Origin: Dehalococcoidia bacterium
Lineage (GTDB): Bacteria; Chloroflexota; Dehalococcoidia; Dehalococcoidales; RBG-16-60-22
Length of the DNA stretch: 7,545 nt
NCBI GenBank assembly: GCA_030615035.1
Contig: JAUXAC010000036.1
Coordinates: forward strand, 1 to 7,545
Reading direction: 5' to 3'
Positions 1-4,831 of this stretch are shown in pieces. Every line of letters begins with the position of its first letter. Positions within the stretch are counted from its first letter, which is position 1. Both the position numbers and the translations under genes were made by a program. The notes beneath the pieces were generated by a model. The model ran no database searches, was not told the origin of the DNA, and saw only the letters and a program-made list of their open reading frames with translations.

Positions 1-522
1 GATAACCCTCGGCGATGGCTTGTAGCTTATCAGCCTGTGGAAGGCCATTACTTCTTGCTGGTTGGCGACACTGCAGACATAGATAGGAGCAGCAGCTGCG
101 CTTACGCCTATCATTCCGCTCGCACCCCAGTCGCTGTATGACCGTGCTCCCGCAACCATAGTAGCTGTCTGAACCCAGCTATAAAGGGCTGGTGTGGTTG
201 CGCCAGCTCCCTGCTTCAGATCTTGAGGGGTAATGAGCCTGAAGCCAAACTGCCCGGTGGCCGATTTCAGCCCGCCGAAGGGGGCCTTGTCAAAGTATCC
301 TTTGGCTACCTTGATGGCTTCATCATAGAATACCTTTTCATTACTAAGGTCATTACCAAGCTCAGGGTCGACCAGCTTGGTCAGGTCATCGCAGAGAAGG
401 GCGAAGTCCCTCTCCCAAATTTCAATGTCTTCGTTGGTGAGAGCCTCGACCTCAAGGGACCTAGCCGTCCCCGCCATTAGGTTTAGTTTTCTGAATTGTT
501 CTCCTGTTATTGCTGGACACAT
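1..522 (-). CDS. Unrecognised protein, 3' end cut by window edge
   Basis: The reading frame starts with ATG at 522-520 and stays open for 174 codons to the window edge, so the C-terminus is missing. AGGAGG at 536-531 overlaps the stop of the gene before it and sits 8 nt from the ATG, which fixes the start. The protein begins MCPAITGEQFRKLNLMAGTA. It has no signal peptide or membrane segment at the start. Residues 1-80 look helical and acidic. From about residue 80 it becomes rich in Gly, Ala, Ser and Thr with aromatic residues (for example GGLKSATGQFGFRL and YSWVQTATMVAGARSYSDWG), as in a beta-rich structural protein. I do not recognise the family. A capsid-like or other assembly subunit is conceivable given the small Pro-rich and amphipathic proteins before it in the same operon, but no motif proves this. 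The gene is surely real: it has a good RBS, a long open frame and tight spacing. Confidence 0.8.
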   Translation of the reverse strand, partial: MCPAITGEQFRKLNLMAGTARSLEVEALTNEDIEIWERDFALLCDDLTKLVDPELGNDLSNEKVFYDEAIKVAKGYFDKAPFGGLKSATGQFGFRLITPQDLKQGAGATTPALYSWVQTATMVAGARSYSDWGASGMIGVSAAAAPIYVCSVANQQEVMAFHRLISYKPSPRVI

Positions 523-536
523 CGTTACTTCCTCCT

Positions 537-851
537 CTATTCAAATACTAGTCGAGATTTTTGTGTTCTTAGGGCCGGTGCCGGGGGTGCCGGCGGAGTC
601 ACCTTTTCGCCTTGTGGTGTAAGCGAGACCTCAGTGACGAAGCGCTTTAGCCCTGTTGGCATTTCAGGAATCCCAGGCGGTGCTGGCAGGTCTGGTACTG
701 CCATTGGAAAATCAGGGAAGTCTGGTAATCCGGCAGCTGTGTTGACCAGCGTTGTAGAAAGTTTGGGGGCTCCCGCGGGCAGTCTTTCTTCTATTGCCGC
801 CGGAATCTTGGTGGCGTCAACCAAAAGTGTTTTAATGTTTTTGTGTGGCAT
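537..851 (-). CDS. Small Pro-rich protein of unknown function (104 aa)
   Basis: This 104-residue protein starts MPHKNIKTLLVDATKIPAAI. The N-terminal 30 residues could form a helix. The middle is dominated by proline with repeated short F/L-P steps (LPDFPDFPMAVPDLPAPPGIPEMP, about residues 43-66). A short strand-like stretch (KRFVTEVSL) follows, and the tail is again Pro-rich (PPAPPAP). There is no signal peptide, membrane segment, cysteine or enzyme motif. An AAAGGAGGT site lies about 11 nt before the ATG at 851-849, with a second purine run (AGAGGT) closer in. The stop lies 14 bp before the next start, so it is probably co-transcribed with both neighbours. The composition suggests an extended linker or scaffold-like protein, but this is inference. 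No family recognised. Confidence 0.75.
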   Translation of the reverse strand: MPHKNIKTLLVDATKIPAAIEERLPAGAPKLSTTLVNTAAGLPDFPDFPMAVPDLPAPPGIPEMPTGLKRFVTEVSLTPQGEKVTPPAPPAPALRTQKSRLVFE

Positions 852-869
852 CTTTTACCTCTACCTCCT

Positions 870-1178
870 TTATAGGACTCTTTCAATCTGCGACTTGACA
901 GCCTCGAAGGTATCCATAATACCCCTGCCGATGCCATCAATCATGCCAAGCCCTGCCTTGGCTGTTTGCCCAACAGCTTTTACAGCCGCATCGGGTATCA
1001 CTGAGGGGTCATCAGGCAGCCGGGCTTTGACGTCATCCATGTTAGACTTCACCTCGGAGGCAAAGCTCTCAGCCACGCCGGCTACATTCTTGGCCACTCG
1101 GACTGGACCTTCAGCCACCTCAACCACCCCATCAGCGATTGAATCGACCAATGTCTTGGGATCAGGTAAATTTGTCAT
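870..1178 (-). CDS. Small amphipathic helical protein of unknown function (102 aa)
   Basis: First gene after the tandem promoters and structured leader. It is a 102-residue, nearly Cys-free protein beginning MTNLPDPKTLVDSIADGVVE. Residues 8-52 have spaced Val/Ala with charged residues (VVEVAEGPVRVAKNVAGVAES), as expected of an amphipathic helix. A Pro break at about 54-62 (LPDDPSVIP) is followed by a second helical half (about 63-102) with small residues (AVKAVGQTAKAGLGMIDGIG). The pattern recalls apolipoprotein/LEA-like or membrane-surface helices, but no family match is claimed. AAGGAGGT at 1196-1189 sits 10 nt before the ATG. The next gene starts 18 bp after its stop, which supports an operon. 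No signal peptide or clear transmembrane segment is seen. Confidence 0.75.
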   Translation of the reverse strand: MTNLPDPKTLVDSIADGVVEVAEGPVRVAKNVAGVAESFASEVKSNMDDVKARLPDDPSVIPDAAVKAVGQTAKAGLGMIDGIGRGIMDTFEAVKSQIERVL

Positions 1179-1202
1179 ATTGATCTTGACCTCCTTAGTT
1201 TT

Positions 1203-1212
1203 GTGCTAGCAC
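1203..1212. repeat. 10-bp perfect palindrome in the leader
   Basis: GTGCTAGCAC is its own reverse complement. It lies 6 bp upstream of the Shine-Dalgarno of the 102-aa gene and just after the structured leader element. It could be a protein-binding dyad or chance; with one copy only, nothing more can be said. Confidence 0.35.
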
Positions 1213-1217
1213 CCCTT

Positions 1218-1289
1218 GGGAAGCGATTACCCAGTAAAAGAACGGGGGACGAACCCCAAACTTTTAGTTCAAGGTAATCGCCCCCCGTT
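1218..1289 (-). promoter_or_regulatory. Structured 5' leader with two mutually exclusive folds (attenuator or riboswitch candidate)
   Basis: In the minus-strand transcript the first folded stretch is AACGGGGGGCGATTACC (1289-1273). Its G-tract can pair with CCCCCGTT (1248-1241), giving an 8-bp hairpin followed by CUUUU. Alternatively GGGGGGCGATTACC (1286-1273) pairs with GGTAATCGCTTCCC (1231-1218), giving a continuous 14-bp helix that includes two G-U pairs. The second fold removes the G-tract from the first hairpin and leaves CCCC free for a local GGGG-UUCGU-CCCC hairpin (1257-1245). The order of the elements also allows an H-type pseudoknot with 8 and 9 bp stems. The element begins about 10 nt after the predicted transcript start and ends before the RBS of the 102-aa gene. 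All pairings are visible in the sequence; a regulatory role is inferred. It matches no riboswitch class I know. Confidence 0.55.
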
Positions 1290-1295
1290 TTTTAC
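1232..1295 (-). terminator. Terminator-like hairpin with A-rich and U-rich flanks
   Basis: On the minus strand AACGGGGG (1289-1282) pairs perfectly with CCCCCGTT (1248-1241) across a 33-nt loop. The 5' side is preceded by A residues and the 3' side is followed by CUUUUACU. It lies downstream of the 429-aa gene's stop, so it could end that transcript, and also downstream of the promoter at 1306-1334, where it could attenuate the next operon. The plus strand has an even longer T run after the stem, so it may act in both directions. The large loop makes it weaker than a classical terminator. Confidence 0.45.
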
Positions 1296-1305
1296 AACCA
1301 ATTAT

Positions 1306-1334
1306 ATTCTAGGCAAAACTTTTTAATTTGTCAA
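1306..1334 (-). promoter_or_regulatory. Strong sigma70-like promoter for the 102-aa operon
   Basis: The minus strand reads TTGACA (1334-1329), a 17-nt spacer, then TAGAAT (1311-1306). The -35 is a perfect consensus, the spacing is ideal and the -10 has five of six consensus bases. The likely transcript start is near 1299 (a G), giving a leader of about 120 nt before the ATG at 1178. The surrounding sequence is AT-rich, unlike the coding regions. Confidence 0.7.
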
Positions 1335-1365
1335 CTACCTTCTAATACTACCACCTCCTACAAAA

Positions 1366-1395
1366 AGTCTAGTGTTATTTTCTATGGTTTGTCAA
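1366..1395 (-). promoter_or_regulatory. Second, upstream promoter-like site followed by an orphan RBS
   Basis: The minus strand reads TTGACA (1395-1390), an 18-nt spacer, then TAGACT (1371-1366). It lies directly after the stop of the 429-aa gene. A perfect AGGAGG (1358-1353, within GTAGGAGGTGG) comes 7 nt later, but no usable start codon and frame follow it. The -10/RBS layout resembles that before the 107-aa gene at 4784. It is either a weak tandem promoter or the relic of a lost gene start. Confidence 0.45.
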
Positions 1396-1399
1396 GTCT

Positions 1400-2689
1400 T
1401 TATAGTACCTCTGGCACTTCGGGACTAACCGTTTTACTGGCTGAACCAACAGGAACCCAGGGGGCACCAGCAGTAGCCTGATACAGCACTACGCCAACAA
1501 GAGAGGCAGGGCCGACCCTAGGCATATAAAAGGACATACTATAAGTCTTGGATTGTCCAGCTGAGAAGAATTCAGAAATGCTTAGTTTGAGGACACCGTT
1601 GACAGTTAGGTTAGTTCCTAAATGATAGCGGTCCTCCATGAGATTCGTTACCTTGACATCGTAAATAACGTTTTCACCTGCTTTGGCGCTGTCAGGTGCA
1701 GTTATTGAGATTTCAACTTCAGGTGGTGGTGGTGGGATTTCTGGCAACGGTAACAGATGAAGCAGATTAAGGAACCTTCGGTCAGCTATCTCCACCCCAG
1801 TTAGGTCTGAAACGCGGACCTGGAGACCATACCACCCCTCGGGAAGGCCAGTGGTATCTAACGAAAATGGGGTTGCCTGGAGCATGCCTATTTCAGCAGT
1901 CGGGCTAGCCGTGAGTACGTTCATCACCCTCTCCCCCGCCGAGTCTATCAAGTCAGCCGAAATTCCAAAGTCAAAGAGTTCTGGAGAACCGGATATCTTG
2001 GGCATCCAGCTAATTGTGCCGCTGACGACATCCCCAACCGTCGCTTCAGAGGGTGTGAAGGTAGCGCTTAAGATGCTGACCGTGGGCAGCTTTGGCAGCG
2101 GTGCTGGGACTTCGATAGGCTTGAAGTAAGCAGTAACTGCTTTATCACTATCCATTAGAAGGCTTACCACCGGAATAGTGCCTGATACATCACCACCCCA
2201 ATAGTCAAAGGCATAGCCCGAAGCTGGTGTGGCAATCAGGGTAAGCGGCAGGTGAGCAGGGTATTCTCCAGGGCTAGGGGTTACAACCCCCTCGCCCACT
2301 GTGCCAACATATAGGTAGTATGCTGCTGGCGGTGCTGGGACTTCTTCCGGATGCACTAGTGTCATGTGCGCTTCTAGTTCACTTAGGGTGGAAAATTCGG
2401 CATCGCATAGCTGACACACATAGATTAGTTCAGGTGCAACTTCTGGCGGCGGCGGTGCTGGCGGATAGGCTACTGGCGGATAGGCTATCACTGGTGGTGC
2501 CGCCGGCGGAGCAACTATTACTGGGACAACAGGAGGTGCAGCAACCGGCACCGCGGGTGGAAGTCTCACCAGCTCAGGTACTGCTGGCTTATACCACGGC
2601 CAGTATATGCCCATCGACCGTGGAAAGGGAGGCCCCATTTCCGGTGGCATTGGCTGCCAGGTTTCTAACTTTAAGTCATTCATATTCAT
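1400..2689 (-). CDS. Multidomain structural-type protein: WPW motif, Pro-rich linker, C2H2 zinc finger, beta domains
   Basis: The start is taken as ATG at 2689 (429 aa). A TTG one codon earlier and an ATG at 2683 are alternatives, and none has a good RBS. The start lies inside the protease gene, whose stop is at 2676-2678, so coupled translation is likely. Domains in order: residues 14-32 carry MPPEMGPPFPRSMGIYWPW, shared with the 79-aa protein; about 34-87 is a Pro/Val/Ala linker; 92-113 is a C2H2 zinc finger (C-x2-C-x12-H-x4-H: C92, C95, H108, H113); about 124-190 resembles the divergent InlB B-repeat family (ATPASGYAFDYWGGD...VTAYF); about 203-310 and 323-425 look like CARDB/Ig-like beta-sandwiches separated by a PPPPP linker. 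There is no signal peptide or anchor, unusual for proteins with such domains. The function is unknown; a binding or surface role on an assembly is inferred. The domain assignments are from pattern only. Confidence 0.85.
   Translation of the reverse strand: MNMNDLKLETWQPMPPEMGPPFPRSMGIYWPWYKPAVPELVRLPPAVPVAAPPVVPVIVAPPAAPPVIAYPPVAYPPAPPPPEVAPELIYVCQLCDAEFSTLSELEAHMTLVHPEEVPAPPAAYYLYVGTVGEGVVTPSPGEYPAHLPLTLIATPASGYAFDYWGGDVSGTIPVVSLLMDSDKAVTAYFKPIEVPAPLPKLPTVSILSATFTPSEATVGDVVSGTISWMPKISGSPELFDFGISADLIDSAGERVMNVLTASPTAEIGMLQATPFSLDTTGLPEGWYGLQVRVSDLTGVEIADRRFLNLLHLLPLPEIPPPPPEVEISITAPDSAKAGENVIYDVKVTNLMEDRYHLGTNLTVNGVLKLSISEFFSAGQSKTYSMSFYMPRVGPASLVGVVLYQATAGAPWVPVGSASKTVSPEVPEVL
2458..2487 (-). 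repeat. Two perfect tandem copies of a 15-bp unit
   Basis: On the plus strand CTGGCGGATAGGCTA occurs twice in direct succession (2458-2472 and 2473-2487). It is in frame and encodes the repeated AYPPV/AYPPA steps of the Pro-rich linker, so the linker length probably varies by slippage between relatives. Confidence 0.85.
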
Positions 2690-3923
2690 CAATATAGCGT
2701 TTTAATAATGGATATGTAATTAAGCCATGTCCATAGTCATTATTCTTAGGCTCACCATATAGTCCTAGAGCCTGCTTAATTCCGTCAGTGGTGAGCTCCT
2801 TCCCTTTTATTCTACCATATTCCAGAGCTAAGGCAACTGTGCCCGAGACGTGAGGTGTTGACATACTCGTGCCGGATATCGCCGCCAGCAGAGGCGGCCC
2901 ATCCATAAACTGCATGGTTGCTATTAAACCAGCTGATGTGCTAAGAATATTAACGCCTGGAGCAACACAATCGGGCTTAATTAAACCTTGCGCTGTTGGA
3001 CCTCTTGAAGAAAACGGGGCTACCCTCCCTTCAATGTCCACTGCGCCAATGCTTAGGGCGTAGGGCGAGTTTGCCGGTACACCAACAGTATTAGGGTCGG
3101 GACCGTCATTGCCATTAGCTACTACTATAATGATTCCGGCCTTAGTTAACATCTCAATTGCCCGGCAGTTCGGCAGTTCTTCTGGTGGCTCTTCTGAATA
3201 AGGTGAGCCTAAACTCATAGAGATAATATCAGCCCCCCACTCAAAAGCATCCATCATCCCTCTTAACACTGAGATATTAGTTCCAGCACCGATACCGTAC
3301 CCAAGAACTTTGAAGGCAGCGACCTCAGCATCAATACTAACCCCCTTAAGTAAGCCATGAATTGATTGGAAAGGCCTGCCGCTGATAGTTGTTTCCGTAT
3401 GTGTTCCGTGGCCATTCTCGTCAGCCTGGATTGGCATTCCTTCAACTGAAGACCTGCCACCCAGGTATGGCCCTTGCACTCCCAGAACGTTTGTGCCGGT
3501 ATCCAAGACTGCCACCTTTATGCCCTTGCCTGTAATCCCGTCGGCATCAGCCACATCAGCACCCATCATCTTCCTTGACTCAGAGGTAGGAATTCTCTTC
3601 TTACCCATATCGGCCTCAAGGGAAAACTTAAAGGCTGAGGCTGGGCCAGTTATCGGGTTTGACAAAAATAGCTTTTGGAACTGATCCACTTTTCTGTCAA
3701 TGGGAATCAGAACCTGCTTTATTGACATCCACTTTTCAGGGGTAACACTAATAACCCCCTCGATAGCCTTTACTTCTGGGGTTATCTCAGGGGGAACATC
3801 AATCACAAGGTAGTCCATTAGCTGCTGGATAGGCTTCACTCCACTGCTGGCCTTGAGAGCAGCCAGATTGCGCTTAACTTCGTCAATTCTTGCTGGGACA
3901 AACTGTACTAAGTAACGTGCCAT
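2676..3923 (-). CDS. Subtilisin-like serine protease (S8 family) with propeptide-like N-terminus, no signal peptide
   Basis: The 415-aa protein has the full S8 catalytic set: Asp141 in VAVLDTG, His172 in NGHGTHT, Ser353 in GTSMSTPH, and the oxyanion Asn272 in ANGNDG. Residues 1-68 (starting ARYLVQFVP and ending GVISVTPEKW) resemble an inhibitor I9-type propeptide, which in this family assists folding and is then cleaved off. There is no signal peptide, so the enzyme is predicted to act inside the cell or inside an assembly rather than being secreted by Sec, which is uncommon for propeptide-bearing subtilases. The sequence after the His motif is TETTISG rather than the usual VAGTIAG. The start ATG at 3923 is fixed by AAAGGAG 6 nt upstream. 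It follows the 79-aa gene by 28 bp and overlaps the 429-aa gene. A role in maturing the neighbouring structural proteins is inferred only from context. Confidence 0.93.
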   Translation of the reverse strand: MARYLVQFVPARIDEVKRNLAALKASSGVKPIQQLMDYLVIDVPPEITPEVKAIEGVISVTPEKWMSIKQVLIPIDRKVDQFQKLFLSNPITGPASAFKFSLEADMGKKRIPTSESRKMMGADVADADGITGKGIKVAVLDTGTNVLGVQGPYLGGRSSVEGMPIQADENGHGTHTETTISGRPFQSIHGLLKGVSIDAEVAAFKVLGYGIGAGTNISVLRGMMDAFEWGADIISMSLGSPYSEEPPEELPNCRAIEMLTKAGIIIVVANGNDGPDPNTVGVPANSPYALSIGAVDIEGRVAPFSSRGPTAQGLIKPDCVAPGVNILSTSAGLIATMQFMDGPPLLAAISGTSMSTPHVSGTVALALEYGRIKGKELTTDGIKQALGLYGEPKNNDYGHGLITYPLLKRYIDEYE

Positions 3924-3951
3924 ATCACTCTCCTTTGGTTAGTGTCCCCCC

Positions 3952-4191
3952 TTACTGTTTCCAGGGCCACCTTACCCCCCATTTCCTCGGGAGAGGTGGC
4001 CCTTCTTCAGGTGACATGGGCATAAGGCTTTCCTTAAACATTGAGGGCATTAGTTCCCCTCTGACTCTCTTTTGGACACCTTGGACTATTTTGCGTCTTT
4101 CCTCTACAGGGGCATCGAGAAACCGCCCAGCTTCCTCCCTGGTCATACTAAGCATCTCCAGCTGCCTTACAGCTTCCTCACGTGTTATCAT
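3952..4191 (-). CDS. 79-aa protein with C-terminal GPPLPR..G..WPW motif
   Basis: A short charged protein. Residues 1-56 are predicted helical and contain an internal near-repeat (ITREEAVRQLEML then MTREEAGRFLDAP). The C-terminus, residues 59-77, is MSPEEGPPLPRKWGVRWPW followed only by KQ and the stop. This segment aligns without gaps to the N-terminus of the 429-aa protein, with about 12 of 19 residues identical. A terminal aromatic/Pro tag after a helical body resembles the design of docking or encapsulation peptides, but no such family is recognised. The start ATG at 4191 has a purine-rich AAGGGGG just upstream that overlaps the TAA of the 78-aa gene, so the two are 9 bp apart and probably coupled. 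No signal peptide or cysteine. Confidence 0.75.
   Translation of the reverse strand: MITREEAVRQLEMLSMTREEAGRFLDAPVEERRKIVQGVQKRVRGELMPSMFKESLMPMSPEEGPPLPRKWGVRWPWKQ
3963..4003 (-). repeat. 10-bp perfect inverted repeat inside the 3' end of the 79-aa gene
   Basis: AGGGCCACCT (3963-3972) and AGGTGGCCCT (3994-4003) are perfect reverse complements with a 21-nt loop. Inside the loop CUCCC can pair with a G-run, making an even longer stem. The hairpin lies in the codons for the WPW motif, ends 8 nt before the stop codon and lies about 40 nt before the protease start. No U-run follows, so it is not a standard terminator. It could stabilise or process the mRNA, or tune protease expression. Confidence 0.5.
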
Positions 4192-4200
4192 CTTACCCCC

Positions 4201-4437
4201 TTACGATAGCATTTCCTTTACCCTAGCAACTACTTCTGGTTTTTCTCGTATGAATCTAGGTAAAGGCGCATTGGGGAAGCGGCTGGGGAGCAAATCACCC
4301 GGCGAAGTCATTTTACCCACCTCGTCAGCTATCTGGTAAACACAATAAGTTATGGCCGCGCCAGGCCCAAAAAGTGGACCTCCCAAAAAGCAAATGATTG
4401 CTAATGTTTCCCGGTCTATTCTGCGCTTATTCTCCAT
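4201..4437 (-). CDS. 78-aa protein with one hydrophobic segment
   Basis: It begins MENKRRIDRETLAIICFLGG. The basic N-terminus is followed by a hydrophobic, Gly/Pro-rich stretch at about residues 11-35 (IICFLGGPLFGPGAAITYCVY) that could be a membrane segment or a buried helical hairpin. The remainder is polar, with LPSRFPNAPLPRFIREKP at about 50-67 and a short C-terminal helix. The start ATG at 4435-4437 has only a weak AAAGAG before it, 23 bp after the stop of the 107-aa gene. I do not recognise the family. If membrane-inserted, the positive N-terminus predicts it stays inside. It could anchor the system to the membrane, which is inference. Confidence 0.7.
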   Translation of the reverse strand: MENKRRIDRETLAIICFLGGPLFGPGAAITYCVYQIADEVGKMTSPGDLLPSRFPNAPLPRFIREKPEVVARVKEMLS

Positions 4438-4460
4438 TTAATATCTCTTTCAGGAGCGCC

Positions 4461-4784
4461 CTACTCCTCCTTCAAGCTGGTTAGAAACCCCAGCAGGTCC
4501 TGGGGAGCATTTTTCATTATCTTCTCAATGCGTTTTAGCAGCTTCTCAAGGTTCTCCAGCTTCTCGAGGGGCATTTGGTTGATTTCCCGAATGAGCATGA
4601 CAACTTGGTCGAGTTCTGGAGCGGTCTGGGAAACCCTTTCTGCTACTTCCAGTACCTCTTTGATTAGCCTGAGCTGTTTGGCATCGGGGAATTTATCAAG
4701 GGATTCGGTAACCTTGGATAGGGGAGGAAGACCAAATCTACGTTCCGCCTCTTTAGCTACTTGCTCTAGCTTTTCCATCACCAT
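4461..4784 (-). CDS. 107-aa helical, coiled-coil-like protein
   Basis: The first gene of the middle block has an ideal Shine-Dalgarno (AAGGAGGTGA, 4797-4788) and an ATG at 4784. The protein is almost wholly predicted helix, with Leu/Ile/Val at heptad-like spacing and many Lys/Glu residues. Examples are KQLRLIKEVLEVAERV at about 36-51 and KLENLEKLLKRIEKIM at about 75-90. One short loop (FGLPPLSK, about 17-24) interrupts it. There is no Cys, signal peptide or membrane segment. The family is not recognised; an oligomerising or scaffold-like role fits, but is unproven. Confidence 0.8.
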   Translation of the reverse strand: MVMEKLEQVAKEAERRFGLPPLSKVTESLDKFPDAKQLRLIKEVLEVAERVSQTAPELDQVVMLIREINQMPLEKLENLEKLLKRIEKIMKNAPQDLLGFLTSLKEE

Positions 4785-4787
4785 GAT

Positions 4788-4797
4788 TCACCTCCTT
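4788..4797 (-). promoter_or_regulatory. Full-length Shine-Dalgarno of the 107-aa gene
   Basis: AAGGAGGTGA on the minus strand is complementary to the 3' end of bacterial 16S rRNA over ten bases. It ends 3 nt before the ATG at 4784. It implies very high translation of the first gene of this unit. Confidence 0.8.
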
Positions 4798-4802
4798 AAT
4801 AA

Positions 4803-4831
4803 ATTCTAAACTCGAGGGGGGGATTAGTCAA
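4803..4831 (-). promoter_or_regulatory. Sigma70-like promoter overlapping the SDR gene end
   Basis: TTGACT (4831-4826), a 17-nt spacer containing seven consecutive C, then TAGAAT (4808-4803). The -10 and spacing are identical to those of the promoter at 1306-1334. The -35 overlaps the last codons and stop of the SDR gene. The predicted start is about 4796, so the leader would be only about 11 nt, with the Shine-Dalgarno at its very 5' end. This tight layout is the main reason for caution. Confidence 0.5.

Noticed and set aside
496..1209. A 237-codon open frame on the plus strand
   Set aside because: It lies antisense to the two small minus-strand genes, which have strong RBSs and sensible spacing. 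Its protein is low-complexity Ser/Thr/Pro/Gly, typical of an antisense shadow.
1245..1290. GGGGTTCGTCCCC resembling the T-arm of a tRNA or tmRNA
   Set aside because: No acceptor stem, anticodon arm or CCA end can be built around it. The pairing is better explained by the leader hairpins.
1301..1306. TATAAT-like -10 overlapping TAGAAT
   Set aside because: It would need a 22-nt spacer from TTGACA, far from the optimum. TAGAAT at 17 nt is preferred.
3890..4339. A 149-codon plus-strand open frame
   Set aside because: Antisense to the 79-aa and 78-aa genes and the protease start, with no RBS or recognisable domain.
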